Assembly: GCA_905250115.1 (NCBI GenBank)
Contig: CAJNOI010000351.1
Span: 1-64,000, forward strand
DNA length: 64,000 nt
Source: Adineta steineri
Taxonomy: Eukaryota; Rotifera; Eurotatoria; Adinetida; Adinetidae
Direction: 5' to 3'
Shown here: positions 25,399 through 36,210 of the stretch, one piece after another
Position numbering within the stretch: the stretch's first letter is position 1
Layout of the letters: the number at the start of each line of letters is the position of its first letter
Made by a program: the position numbers and the translations under genes
The notes under the pieces: generated by a model
What the model was told of the DNA's origin: nothing
The model's database searches: none
Seen by the model: only the letters and a program-made list of their open reading frames with translations

Positions 25399-26264
25399 AA
25401 TATTAAAAGCCGTGAACAAATACAAAAAATACTTACTGTTGTAACCTCTGCTTTATTCTTCTGTCTATTCTCTAACACGTCACCGTTTGATCGTTACTTT
25501 CTCATACTGTGTTTTCTCTTATTTAAGCGCGAGGGTGTGGGTGTGGTATTGTATTCATCCGGTACCCACATCCACACCTTTCATCAGTTAATACAAATAA
25601 TTTGATTTAAACTATGAATTTAATATCACTTATTATATATGATATGTAATTTATCTTGATAGTTTTCAAGATTATTATTCATATTAACACATTTTCATCT
25701 TACTTTATCATTTGTTAGGATTCAACTGAAATTTATTATTGCTTTCACTTTTTATTATTGATTACATGACATATATATCCTCATCATCGTTATCATAAAC
25801 TGTTTATCAAAAAATTAGGCCATTATTGTTTTCCTTTCCATTTAAAGAATATTATCATTGATACACAAGTCAATGCACTAATATAATCATAATGAATGTG
25901 TGAAAACGAAAATATCGATACATGATCGAGATATTGAGTAAACTAATTATAATTAGTGATTGAGTGTGTGTGTGTGTATGGTGAACTCAAAGCAGACTGA
26001 AAATGGCTGAAAATGTTTTAGATTTTTTGAGGACGGAAATACTGTTCTTATGAAGTCTTCGAAATGACGTGGAATTAGTCATTTTCATGTTATATTGCTT
26101 GAGACGGAGGGTTTTAAATGATCAACTGAGACCTTCTTAAAGAATGAGCGAGAGTGGTGACTAAAGATGCCATTCGTTGAAAATAACTTATAAACTAACT
26201 AGAGCAAAAAACATTTTCTTTAGTTAAATGTAGTTCAATCAAAGTGTAGTCTTGTCGGCGATTC
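25399..26264. other. Intergenic spacer
   Basis: Contains one GT/CA hairpin (25531-25584) directly after the GST 3' end and a short (GT)n run near 25964-25977. No gene seen. Confidence 0.5.
25531..25584. repeat. GT/CA hairpin repeat (copy 9)
   Basis: GAGGGTGTGGGTGTGGTATT faces GGTACCCACATCCACACCTT. The 5' arm contains GGGTGTGGGTGTGG, a telomere-like run. Confidence 0.7.
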
Positions 26265-28205
26265 CTACATTACAGGGCGTGTACAACATACATAAAGCGT
26301 AGCACAAGGACAGCAAAATATGAAAAGACAAGTCCGAGTTATACAATTATCACTACAGCAGTAATAGCCACAACAGTTGCGTCCATTGCAGTTACACCAA
26401 CCGGAATCGGAGGAATTAAGCTCCAAATCATGGTTATCATTGCAGGTATTTTCAGAACAAGTACTCAGCCTGTTACTACCATCGTTAGTTGTACAGAGAT
26501 TTCTTGGTTGTTCATTAGATAATCGTTCTAAAAAAATATAAAAACTATTCGATGCATGTTACCAAGCTTAGAATGGAGCTGCAATAATCGATACAGTTTC
26601 AATCTGTCATGTCAAAATCGTTTTTTTTTTGAGAGTGTAGGTGTGGGTGTGAATGTGATTTTTTTTGTTTGCATCCACATTCACACTCTCAAAATCAAAA
26701 GATGAAGCTTATGAAAGGAACATAAAGTTCGAACAAATCAGTATCAAAGAAAAAATTCGTCAAAATATCAGAAGGTACATTATTTTTATAACATTCGTTC
26801 TCTCTACAAGGATATATAATAGGAACAAACTAGTTTCAATTCATAAGTTGAACTCGCATGAACTTGTAAAGTGTCAATATAAATCGTCGGATTCTTAAGT
26901 CTTATTGACAAACATGTTTTACTATTATGCAGAATTTGCTTCTTTCAAAAAACATGATATGTAATAATGTGTAAATATTACTTTGTTGCAGTTGATCTAG
27001 TATTTGCGGCTGTAAGTTGTTGGAGGGTGGTTGTTCTATTATGAATGGACCACCTCCTTGAGAATCAGAAGAAAATGGGAGAACACGTTGACTCATAATC
27101 TAAAACAACGAATGAAAAAAACATATTTCGAGAAACTGACTTTTCTGGAGCCTAAATATAAATGATACAAAATCTCCACATCGTATATGATAACGTACAG
27201 TCTTGTTTTAAAAGTTAAACGAACAGTTCATCTGTCGTTTGATCTAAATGTCATAATGTCAAAAAGTATTCCACACATCTTATAACGAGTACTTACCTAC
27301 TTCGACTTACAATATAAATGAAACGAAAAACAATTTCATCGGCGCACTTCATACCTATAGAAATTATTTTAATCCATTTATCATTTATATTATAAGTCGA
27401 ATTAGATATCACATAGAAAAAGCTGACATGATTGTGTTTGAAATTTGTTATTATAAGTATAATTTAAAGACATTTTCCTATTACGTCAAATATTATTGTA
27501 TCCATTCGATCATTTTTTTTAACTTGAGAACTAATATAACTATGGTTTTTTCTTGAATTATTTTATTAACGCGTAATGATTGAAAGAGTTGTTTATTAAT
27601 GAATAAAGAGCACGCATAAATATTATTCTTCACCCTTCAAAACAAGAATCACTTTTGATTGCTTTAATATTTACAACCAGTCTTTATATAATCACTGCAA
27701 TGAACACATTAGAAATAGTTGTAATTTCAAAAACATGATTATTTATTTATTTTTACCATGCTAAACAAACTGAGTTGATGTAGAAGTCAGTAATAAATAC
27801 AATGCCGACACCGTGAATGTAAACCCTATTTATTTGAATTATATATCAAAAGCAAACTTACATTGGAATAACGCATCGTTTCCATACTGTTTTTGGTATT
27901 TTTTGCATAAATGACTGATTGCATCCTATACAATACTGAAGAAAAGAAAACCTTTCTCTGTCTTCGTTTGATAACTAGAAACAGTGAAACTCTAAGTGAT
28001 TACATTCTTTAGTTATTCGATAAGCAGTGCAAAAAATTGAGGGTAGGGGTGTATTTATTAGAATGATCTCACCAAGTGTACCGATACCCATAATCTCTTT
28101 CGAGAAAACTATACTTTGTATTATTTCCATTTCTGTAACTATGGCTGTTGTTTCTTTTATTGATAATTCAGTTGTCCATATTAGTGTTGATAATGTTTCA
28201 TTCAT
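26265..28205 (-). CDS. Cys-rich C-terminal protein of unknown function, 4 exons
   Basis: Model in transcript order: 28205-28073, 27935-27862, 27099-26982, 26527-26265. All junctions are GT-AG (donors GTGAGA, GTAAGT, GTAATA) and phases close to 195 aa. The last two exons are the firmest. Exon 3 ends in a Gln/Pro-rich segment. Exon 4 ends in a dense cysteine region (GWCNCNGRNCCGYYCC, then CLFIFCCPCATLYVCC) with a hydrophobic core, suited to palmitoylation, metal binding or membrane attachment. The N-terminal two exons depend on phase matching alone, and translation could instead start at the internal Met at 27096, giving 125 aa. A GT/CA hairpin sits in intron 3 and a weaker one in intron 1. Family not recognised. 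Confidence 0.5.
26631..26690. repeat. GT/CA hairpin repeat (copy 10, longest perfect arms)
   Basis: GAGAGTGTAGGTGTGGGTGT with GAATGTG faces CATCCACATTCACACTCTC across a T-rich loop. It lies in intron 3 of the Cys-rich gene. Confidence 0.7.
28039..28097. repeat. Degenerate GT/CA hairpin (copy 11)
   Basis: GAGGGTAGGGGTGTAT faces GTACCGATACCCATAATCTC; weaker pairing than other copies. It overlaps the first donor site of the Cys-rich gene model. Confidence 0.4.
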
Positions 28206-28300
28206 GTTGTTTTTATGCTTTGATAATACAAAGTATCAATCGCTTTCGTTTTGATCTTAGAATATCTACATACCTAAAGTAAAACAATATTTTCAGCGCA

Positions 28301-28679
28301 TTACGATAATTTAGAATAGACATAAAACGTTTCTGACGGAGTAGTTGTTATTTTTTGCAAAGTGTCAGCGTCAGTTAATTGATCCTAAAATCATTAAAGA
28401 AAAAAAAATTTATTTTCTTGTTATTATTTTGATAAATTACATTAGAAATATTTGTAGTATAATTATTCGATGCTGATATTTTATTCAAGTTTAATACTTT
28501 TGCAAGCAAAAATCTATAAACAAAACATTATTTCAAATAATTATTGTTAATCTAAATTGAATTTATTGTATTTTATATCAAGATGAATAGAAAGAAGATT
28601 ATTTCGCGAGTTAAATTCTGAATAAAATGGATACATACTTTTCAAAATAATAACAAAAAAGATGCAACAAATACAGCAT
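28301..28679 (-). CDS. Possible 65-aa protein, 3 exons
   Basis: Transcript order: 28679-28639, 28513-28441, 28384-28301. Donors are GTATGT and GTAATT, acceptors TATAG and TTTAG, and the phases match at both joins. The product starts with a hydrophobic leader-like stretch (MLYLLHLFCYYF) and ends in a Thr/Asp-rich segment (DQLTDADTLQKITTTPSETF). No family recognised. Because short phase-matched exons can arise by chance in AT-rich DNA, this is tentative; it might also be the 3' part of a longer gene. Confidence 0.28.
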
Positions 28680-30298
28680 TAAAATTATAGATGAATAAAA
28701 ACAGTCAGTTTTGCTTCACTTTCAACATTTATTTCGAAGAAAATAAATAACAGATGTGAGTTTTGCATTTTTTTATCAATACAGAATATGGTAAAATGTT
28801 TTAGATAAAAAGCGGAAGTAAATTATTTTAGCTAACATTGAATGTTATGATTAAAAAATAAAATTATCTAAAGTCATAGGTTTTTTTTAGAAGGAAATAG
28901 AAAGTTTGCCGAAAGAAGAAAAAACTGTTAGAATAAAGTATATTTTGTAAATGTGTATTCATTTAGAATGATCAATGCTTAAATAAGCTTCTTTCAATAG
29001 AAATAAATATATTCTATCCGGTCATTGTTTTATTTGAATAGATAATAATCAAAGTAATATTGTTTACCAGCATCTTTTGGGTGTCAGTGTAGATATAAAT
29101 AATGTGTTCATCTCACATCTGTACTGTCTCATTCATCCTTATCTTCATCACCACTCCACGTGTTAATGCAGAAAGAAATATGAAAAGTCTTTTCATCAAC
29201 AAAGAAGAAGAAAAGCAAATGTTATTTTTTTTTCTAGCTAGCCAAATAGAAGTCTTGTACATAACTTTAATCAATATTTTATTCATTGGTAAAATAGTAA
29301 CCGCTTGTCTTTGATAATGACGATAACATAAAAGGTTTAAGATGTGTGACTGTGGTGTAGGCGTGGATGAGGATAAGATTCATTGTTTTTGTTTTTTTCT
29401 CATACTCATTTTGATACTATATTTCTATTACATATCACTATTCCGCAGATAGTCAGTTCGTTCTCAAACCCATATTTTTCACTATCAGCTCAAGTCTTTC
29501 GTTCTAAAAGATCTCGTAATAAACACAGCAGTTCAATCTTGTTTGTTATTAGTCAATAAAGATGGGTGTGTATGATAGACAGCAGATCATAGACATCCAC
29601 ACCCATCCTCGTTTAATAGTTAGATATGGTTAAATACAGATTTACATTATCAAAAATGATTGATGAAGTTTATTATAACAAAAACAAGATTGATAATCTA
29701 ATATTCATACAATCAATGGCTTATTAATCTGAAAGGTATTTCCTTAACTACATTCTCAATATAATAAAATCTTTACTATTGAATTTCTCTTTCTAATATG
29801 AGCATACATCCTTGTGATTATCGTGAACTTTTTATTAATTGTATTTTCAACACTATAAGTAAATACATTATATGTATGACGAAACTAATATTTATATTAA
29901 TTCAAATATATAAACGCGAAATAACGCTAAATGATTTTTTTTTTCATATAAACAAACAATAAATGTAATCAGGTCTTTATTTGAGAACAATACAAAAGTA
30001 TACATATTCGAAATTGCTGTTTAATCTACAATAAATCATACATCAACATAGTTGTACAACGGATGCTTTTAAATGAAAATCCAATAGTATTACGATTACT
30101 CCACGAGTAATACAAAATATCCTATAAATTCAATTTCGGATATTGTAAATGAGTTTATTTATAACTTTCTTTTTTATATTTTAATATCTTTTAATCGATG
30201 ATTCCATAGTTACTTCCATGTTCAAAGAAAATAAACGACGTCATTGGCTATTGCGCAGAAGAAAAAGCATTCTATTATTCTTTTTTTGCGTTCTTTTT
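28680..30298. other. Intergenic region with a leader-like short ORF
   Basis: An open frame at 29102-29314 on + begins with a convincing secretion-signal-like stretch (MCSSHICTVSFILIFITTPR, then VNA) but its second half is Ile/Leu/Phe-rich; it may be a first exon of a small secreted protein or chance. A hairpin repeat lies at 29561-29607 and a single-sided G-rich relic at about 29341-29375. Confidence 0.35.
29561..29607. repeat. GT/CA hairpin repeat (copy 12)
   Basis: GATGGGTGTGTATGATAGAC faces TCATAGACATCCACACCCATC; the inner ATGATAGAC part of the stem is also conserved in the mirror arm. Confidence 0.7.
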
Positions 30299-30341
30299 AG
30301 TGCATGCTGTAGTTACTGAGTACAGCGGGCAAGCATGCACT
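30299..30341. promoter_or_regulatory. 10-bp perfect inverted repeat upstream of a TATA promoter
   Basis: AGTGCATGCT (30299-30308) and AGCATGCACT (30332-30341) are exact reverse complements around a 23-base spacer. The pair ends 86 bp before the TATA box of the 79-aa gene, a position expected for a proximal regulatory site. The binding factor is unknown. Confidence 0.45.
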
Positions 30342-30420
30342 TTTCAAACCATTCTATTATTAGTTTAGAAAGAGAAAAAAGGGCAAGAACGAGAAAAAAA
30401 AGAGAAGAAAGAAATAGTAA

Positions 30421-30440
30421 GGCACAGTATATATAGTGCC
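30421..30440 (+). promoter_or_regulatory. TATA box within GGCAC/GTGCC inverted arms
   Basis: TATATATA at 30428-30435 lies between GGCAC and GTGCC, so the box is itself inside an imperfect palindrome. It is 78-85 bp before the start codon at 30513, consistent with transcription starting near 30460. Confidence 0.6.
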
Positions 30441-30512
30441 GTTTCTTGACCTCTTTTCATTCTTACACATTACTCGAACGCTCGCAACTTCTTCACTCTT
30501 ACAACCAATAAT

Positions 30513-30809
30513 ATGTCTGATAAAGCACAAAGCGAAGGACATTGGGAATCGCATTCATATGCATCTCAAACAACTAAAGTGGGTGATAACCCATCGGTTA
30601 CTATTGGTAAAGAAGCATCAGCTGAAGGAAGTTTTGATGTAAGAAACGTTTTGTTTCTAATGAATTAGTTTTTTTTTCAATATTATTTATTGTAGCATGG
30701 CAAGCCTGTAGTCGCCGATTCACATGCGACTACATTTACTGATAAAGGACATCCAGGAACAATTGAATATAAAGATCAAAGTGCTGATCAACAAAAAAGT
30801 ATCAAATAA
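30513..30809 (+). CDS. 79-aa highly hydrophilic protein, 2 exons
   Basis: Exons 30513-30638 and 30696-30809 join over a 57-base intron (donor GTAAGA, acceptor TTGTAG) and give 79 aa. The product has no hydrophobic segment, no Cys, and is rich in Ser, Asp, Lys, Gly, His and Thr (for example EGHWESHSYASQTTKVGDNP and TDKGHPGTIEYKDQSADQQK). This composition suggests an intrinsically disordered, heat-soluble protein. A strong TATA promoter with upstream inverted repeat suggests tight or high expression. In a desiccation-tolerant rotifer a protective role would be plausible, but I see no LEA or other named motif; that is inference. Both exons are too short to stand out by length. Confidence 0.72.
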
Positions 30810-31289
30810 ATAAATAAATAAATTCAAAGACCTTTTTGCGAATTCTGCATGCATTATTCTTGCTTATCTTTCATTTATTCAGATTTGATGTTTTAAATAA
30901 ATTGTTCTTTTTTGTGTATTGTCTGTAGAAGTTACAGTTAATAGTGAGTGTTTTTCAAATAAAGATATAAACATATCTAATTGCATATATTTTATCATAT
31001 AACTTAACAGAATAGTTTTTATAAGAATATACATCATCATTACAGTAAAAGATTAAAAAAAATGAATTTGATATTTTAGAAATTATAAAATTGATATTAT
31101 TTCGAATACAGAATGACTATCGTGCTAAGGTTCTTCTTATTTCACTATATTTTAATGTATCAGAAAAAAATGATAACTATACTACTTATAAATATAAGAT
31201 TATAGCAAAGTATATTCAATACAACGCTGTAAGAAGTACACACATTGTTATATTCATTCAACTGTTTGCGTGCTACCATTTGGAAGAAA
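30810..31289. other. Short intergenic spacer
   Basis: AT-rich, with AATAAA-like signals after the 79-aa gene (near 30808-30820 and 30895). An open frame on + at 31091-31300 overlaps the minus-strand coiled-coil exon and is its shadow or noise. Confidence 0.45.
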
Positions 31290-31598
31290 CTACTCGTTAA
31301 CTGCTTCTACTTGAGCGCTTACTGTTTCCTTCAATGATTGTAAGATGTTTGATTGACTTAGTAAAGTCGTTAGGTCAATATTTATTGTAGTGATTGATTC
31401 AATTTTGGACATAACAATATTCTCAATTCGAACAGATTCAGCTTGTATAATGACAAAATATCAAAATATCTTTGAGAATATGATTGATAGTCGATTAGTA
31501 GCATTCAGTGGAACTTTACAGTGGGTGTGACTATGATGATACTTTTGTATCATGGAACAATCATAAATCGGCCATATTTTGCTGACATATTCCAACAT
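31290..31598 (-). CDS. Small coiled-coil protein, 2 exons (start uncertain)
   Basis: Terminal exon 31441-31290 encodes 50 aa with regular helical, coiled-coil character (IENIVMSKIESITTINIDLT, then LLSQSNILQSLKETVSAQVE), clearly unlike random AT-rich translation. An upstream exon, 31598-31520, with a GTAAAG donor joins in phase and supplies a Met start, for 76 aa in all. The upstream exon includes a GT-rich patch like the dispersed hairpins and is the less certain half; more 5' exons may exist beyond an acceptor-like site near 31609. No family recognised. Confidence 0.42.
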
Positions 31599-32419
31599 GT
31601 GTATTACTGAATTCGCATGTACAGGTTAAGAGAGATATTCATATTATGCAGTTATTGAATGATGTATTCTTTGTATGAATAGTATCCTCATGCAATGTTA
31701 ATATATTTGAGTTTATTACTGATGAAACTGGTTGCACATATATCTATATATTGTTATATTCCTCGTACCGTATAATTTTCATTTCAAAACAGATTTGTTA
31801 CAATTGACATAAAAGTTATGCAATAGTTTCCCATATTTTTTTAATGTCAAACCACACAAAATTATAAATATGCTTAAAAGAATAATTAAATTCTAAAAAT
31901 ATAATTATATTCTTTGTTGATATCAGTAGTTAAGGATAACATTAGTGTAACAGAATCTATATTATCTACCAAACTGCTAGTGAGACTGATATTCTAATAT
32001 TAACTAATATAGTTGAATCATGATGATCATAGATTAAAATTAAATTAAATATAATACGTTGGTATTTGAGAATTATAGAATCATTTACAATATTTTACTC
32101 TATTACTAAACTTTATTGTTAATGTATAGGAATTCTATGGATGTAATGAATCACAATCTAAATACGAATGATTAATGTGTGAAAAATGACTTTGGGCATA
32201 TTGATAATGACCTTGTAGAACTATTACGTTAAATTACTTGATGTCAAGATATAGAATAAAAAAATCGATATTAATAAAATGAAGAAAGTTATTGATTAAT
32301 CCAAAAATAGTATCAACAATATAATTTGCGGCAAAAAAAAGAAATCTGACTAGAAATAAACAATCAATATAAAGTTAAAAAGAAAAAAAAATGAAAACAC
32401 TGTTTTGTATAAAAAAAAA
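31599..32419. other. Intergenic AT-rich spacer
   Basis: No gene or repeat I can support. Confidence 0.45.
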
Positions 32420-32788
32420 TTAAATATAGAGAAGTTGTTGCAGTTCATTATCTGATGGCGAGTAATGATATGAATCCATGTTATTCGTTAATAGATCATG
32501 TTTTTTATTGACTTAAGAAAAGAAATAAAATAAAATAATGAAAGATAAAAATTATAATTAAGTTTACCTCGCATAGAACGACGTTTATTTCGACGAAATA
32601 GATGATGAACAACACGATTTGCTACACGTGAAATCTAATTAGAATAAATAAGAAAATTAAAAGAAGATCAAAAAGCTATTTGAACATACGGAATATGGAA
32701 AACAAGATAATTTTAAACTATTTGATAAAGACATTGATCGATAAGAATTATTTTGAAATTTTGGTACAACACACTCGAATAATTCCAT
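32420..32788 (-). CDS. 85-aa basic protein, 3 small exons
   Basis: Transcript order: 32788-32690, 32634-32568, 32511-32420. Introns of about 55 bases have donors GTATGT and GTAAAC and acceptors ATTAG and TTAAG. All phases close (99 + 67 + 92 bases). The middle exon encodes a strongly basic Arg-rich segment (VVHHLFRRNKRRSMR); the N-terminus carries Cys and Ser residues (MELFECVVPKF) and the C-terminus is acidic/polar (SPSDNELQQLL). No signal peptide or membrane helix. The basic patch could be a nuclear localisation or nucleic-acid-binding segment. Family unknown. All exons are too short to appear in a simple ORF scan. Confidence 0.55.
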
Positions 32789-33854
32789 TACAACCAAGGA
32801 CAAACAGGAATGAAATTTCTGTGCATATATAATTTAGTGAATAACGTTTATGTGGGTGGATGAATAATGAACGAACGAACGACTAAATCATGATGGAACA
32901 GATGATGGATGACTACTAACGTCCTCTTTCTCTCTAGAAACATATAATAGTAATAGTATATTATAATAACATCTTATTCATTGAAATAACGCAATTGCCA
33001 ATTTTAATATGAGTTAAAAATGAGTAAAAATCGTCATTATTATCTACTTTATCAAAATGTATTTTATTCTATATCAATAATACTCTTATTTCTAATAGAG
33101 CTTAGTTTTTGATCCGAAGACATATTATATTCATTATTGCATGTTTGTAAAGATTTTTAGATATTCAGCTTTTTCTATTATAAACATTAATAGCTCTATT
33201 TTACAGCTTTATAATAATTATAATACCAGAAGCTTAAATAATTGTGAAAGACTATACAAAAAAAAATCATTATTACAATAAACTCGTTTAATAACGGTGT
33301 AGGATATGATACAGATAATATCAATGCGAATAACATTTGTGTTTAGCCGTAACTATGTTGTTAATAGGTAACATTTATTTGGAGTACATAATCTATATCA
33401 TAAGTTTATCAGTAGTATAAGTACATCTTGAACTATTTAGCACAAAAAAAGGAAATTTTATTGAGTTCAAGTATATAAATTCTTGTAATTGATATATTCA
33501 CCATTCTATAACAGTTTAATGCTTCATAATTTGCAATCATTAACTGGATGTTTAGATGCATATGACATATTTTTTCATGAAACTTTTCGAACTAACTTTT
33601 ATAAAATAGAATAAACTCACTATTAACGAAAATATAAAGCTAAAAAGAATTGTTAGTATTGATAAAGGTTATATGTAAGATCAATTATTGTTTGACTTTC
33701 CATGAGATACAAGTGAATACATTATATTGAGAGATGTGATAGACTAATCTTATTTTAATCAATTAATAAAACTTTGAAAAACAGAATCTTAAAAAAAGAA
33801 AAAACTCTCTCAAAAATTCATCTCCATATAGTCATTAGTAAAATAAGTATTTTA
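32789..33854. other. Intergenic AT-rich spacer
   Basis: No gene seen. Short GAAC repeats lie near 32870-32880. Confidence 0.45.
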
Positions 33855-35016
33855 TTATTTTTCAATTTCTTTAAGTTTTTCATTGATCATTTTTTCTGAA
33901 TAATCCCACCATTGTTGAGCTAGTCTATCATCTTCTGCATATTTTTGAAGAACCGATGTTGGTTGACACTCAACATGATATTCACCTGGTTTAGCTTTAT
34001 TTGATAATGCACAATAGAGAGTTGTTTGTGCTCCTTCTAATGGTGTTTTAAATAATATATATCTTATTGGTGTCGCTATTTTACGCATAATATCAGAAGT
34101 ACCTAAATGTCGATCTAATTCGGTATTGACCGTGCCAGGATGTAATGAATAAGCATGAATATTATATGATGTAGAATAACGTCGTTGAAGTTCACGTGTA
34201 AACAAAATATTTGCTGTTTTACTTAATGAATAAGCAGACCATCGATGATATGTATTTGAATTATACATTTGATTATAATGAAATTCATCACAAGGTACAC
34301 GCCACATACCATGAGCAGCAGAAGAAACATTAACAATACGTGCTGATCGAAGACGAGATAAAAGAAGTTGTGTAAAATAAAAATGACCAAAATGATTTGT
34401 ACCCATTTGTAATTCAAATCCATCTTTAGTTTTTCCGTAAGGACACGCCATTACTCCCGCATTATTAATTAATGCTGTAATTTTTATATTTCTAGATAAT
34501 GAATATATAGATATCAATTAAAAGAAATAATTAAAGAAATATTTACTCATTTTCATTTTTCATAAATTTTTCAACACAACTTTTTATTGATCGTAAATCA
34601 GCTAAATCAAGTGAATAACCAGTAACATTATCCGATGATCGAGCAACTTTTTTTGCTTCATTTACAATTTCATTTATCTTTGTAGATCGTGCAAATAATA
34701 TAACTCGAGCACCTCGTTTTGCTAATTCAAATGCGGTTTCTTTTCCAATTCCACCAGCAGCACCCGTAATTAAAAATGTTTGTCCATCTAAATTAGTTGT
34801 ATGAATTTCTGGATATTGTCCACCACGAGCAAGCCATCGTGTAAGCAAGATGACAAGAATAAAATAAAATACAAAAGTAATTAAACTAGATGATATCCAT
34901 GTCCAAATAAAAGTTGGTATAAGAATAGAATTAGCCGAAAGAATTAAAATAATAATTGAAGAAATAAAAGTTAACACTGATTGTACTTCACCCAAGCAGA
35001 GAGCATGTAAAAACAT
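33855..35016 (-). CDS. Retinol dehydrogenase-like SDR, membrane-anchored, 2 exons
   Basis: Exons 35016-34547 and 34491-33855 join over a 55-base intron, giving 368 aa. The N-terminus has one or two hydrophobic helices (about 12-35 and 42-59), placing the enzyme on the ER membrane. The Rossmann fold carries TGAAGGIG (84-91) for NAD(P), NNAG (166-169), the catalytic Ser in VNVSS (about 213) and YSLSK (Tyr244, Lys248). Order and spacing match classical short-chain dehydrogenases of the retinol dehydrogenase 11-14/WWOX-like group, which interconvert retinoids or other lipid alcohols and aldehydes. The N-terminal extension is longer than in typical RDH11-14. Substrate is inferred. It lies upstream of nothing obviously related. 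Confidence 0.9.
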
Positions 35017-35685
35017 GTTGTATAGTAAATAAATATATATGTTTAACGATAATGATGACTAAAACGAAGTCATCATCCGAGTGTTCTTTCGATAATGATT
35101 GGAGAGAGAACGGACAGACTGTAAATAAATAATATTATCTTTTCAATTTTTTAAAAGCGGCATCTTTACATATGAAAACTTTGTCACTGGTATCATCATT
35201 TCATCGGTATCACTCGTGTTCGACAATGATCTTTGAAGTCTTTTTTTGACGAGACAGTTAAATATCTTATTCAAAAAAAAATTATATAACTGTTTAAAGA
35301 TATTCGGTGAAAAACAGAACAACACACATAAGTTTCATTTTATTATTCATTAATTTTAATCTGCATAATCTTTTCCATATAATAAATTATTGATTTGTTA
35401 ATTCATTAGAGAAATATTGACTATTAATGTCATTCTACCTTTTATGCGTGAACTTTTCATAGTCACGAACTAAGATATATAAAGGTCATTATTAATTTAA
35501 CTTTTAAAAAAAAGATCAAATTGTTTTCTATTATAAGACACGGAAATTCTCAATGAACATTTGTTAAATATAATAAATAGTAAAATCTTTTATTTATTTC
35601 TTGTTTAACAATATAAAAACAATAATTATAAACTGAATAAATAATAAAATTCATGGAAAAATATTTTTTTGATTAATATTTACGA
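35017..35685. other. Spacer between SDR and disordered-protein genes
   Basis: A minus-strand frame at 35143-35325 ends in a plausible coding-like stretch (RSLSNTSDTDEMMIPVTKF) and might be a last exon, but I could not join it to any upstream exon in phase. Confidence 0.3.
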
Positions 35686-36210
35686 TCATTTTTTTTTATT
35701 TACCGTTATATGTTTAACATGAACATGTACGTCTTCCGATGACATTTTCCTTGGTAATTCATTTGTAAGTGATACTCGTTTTACCATAGATTTTGTAGCA
35801 GTTATTTTTTTATCAATATCTTGATTTATATTATCTTCTTTTGAAGTATGATGTACCGTTTTATTAGGACGAGAAACATTTGTATTATCGGTACTTTTAC
35901 GTCTTGAATCTGCATCTGATTTTGGAACAGGCAAGTCTGTATTCAAATTGTGTGCACTAGTACGAGGTACATGAGATATTTTAACGTGTTCATCAATAAT
36001 AACTTTTGTTTCATCAATAAATGGATCTTTAGCATCATTAATTGAATAATAAGGATGTTTAATATTTAAATTTGGTAAACTATGTCGATTTTTGGCTTGT
36101 GTTGAATGAATATTCTTATTAGAAATTGGTTCTTGATCATTTGTTGGTGGATTCTCAGTTATTTCAACGGAACTATCATCCGATAAATCTTGTTCATCAT
36201 TATTCATCAT
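35686..36210 (-). CDS. 174-aa disordered phosphoprotein-like protein
   Basis: A single open frame with no hydrophobic core, rich in Asp, Asn, Ser, Thr, His and Lys. It opens acidic (MMNNDEQDLSDDSSVEITEN) and contains basic Ser/Thr sites of the AGC-kinase type (RRKST, KRVSLT, PRKMSS). Its coding-like composition, so different from AT-rich noise, argues for a real gene. It may be one exon of a larger gene: a GTAAAT donor lies a few codons before the stop. No family recognised. Confidence 0.55.
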   Translation of the reverse strand: MMNNDEQDLSDDSSVEITENPPTNDQEPISNKNIHSTQAKNRHSLPNLNIKHPYYSINDAKDPFIDETKVIIDEHVKISHVPRTSAHNLNTDLPVPKSDADSRRKSTDNTNVSRPNKTVHHTSKEDNINQDIDKKITATKSMVKRVSLTNELPRKMSSEDVHVHVKHITVNKKK

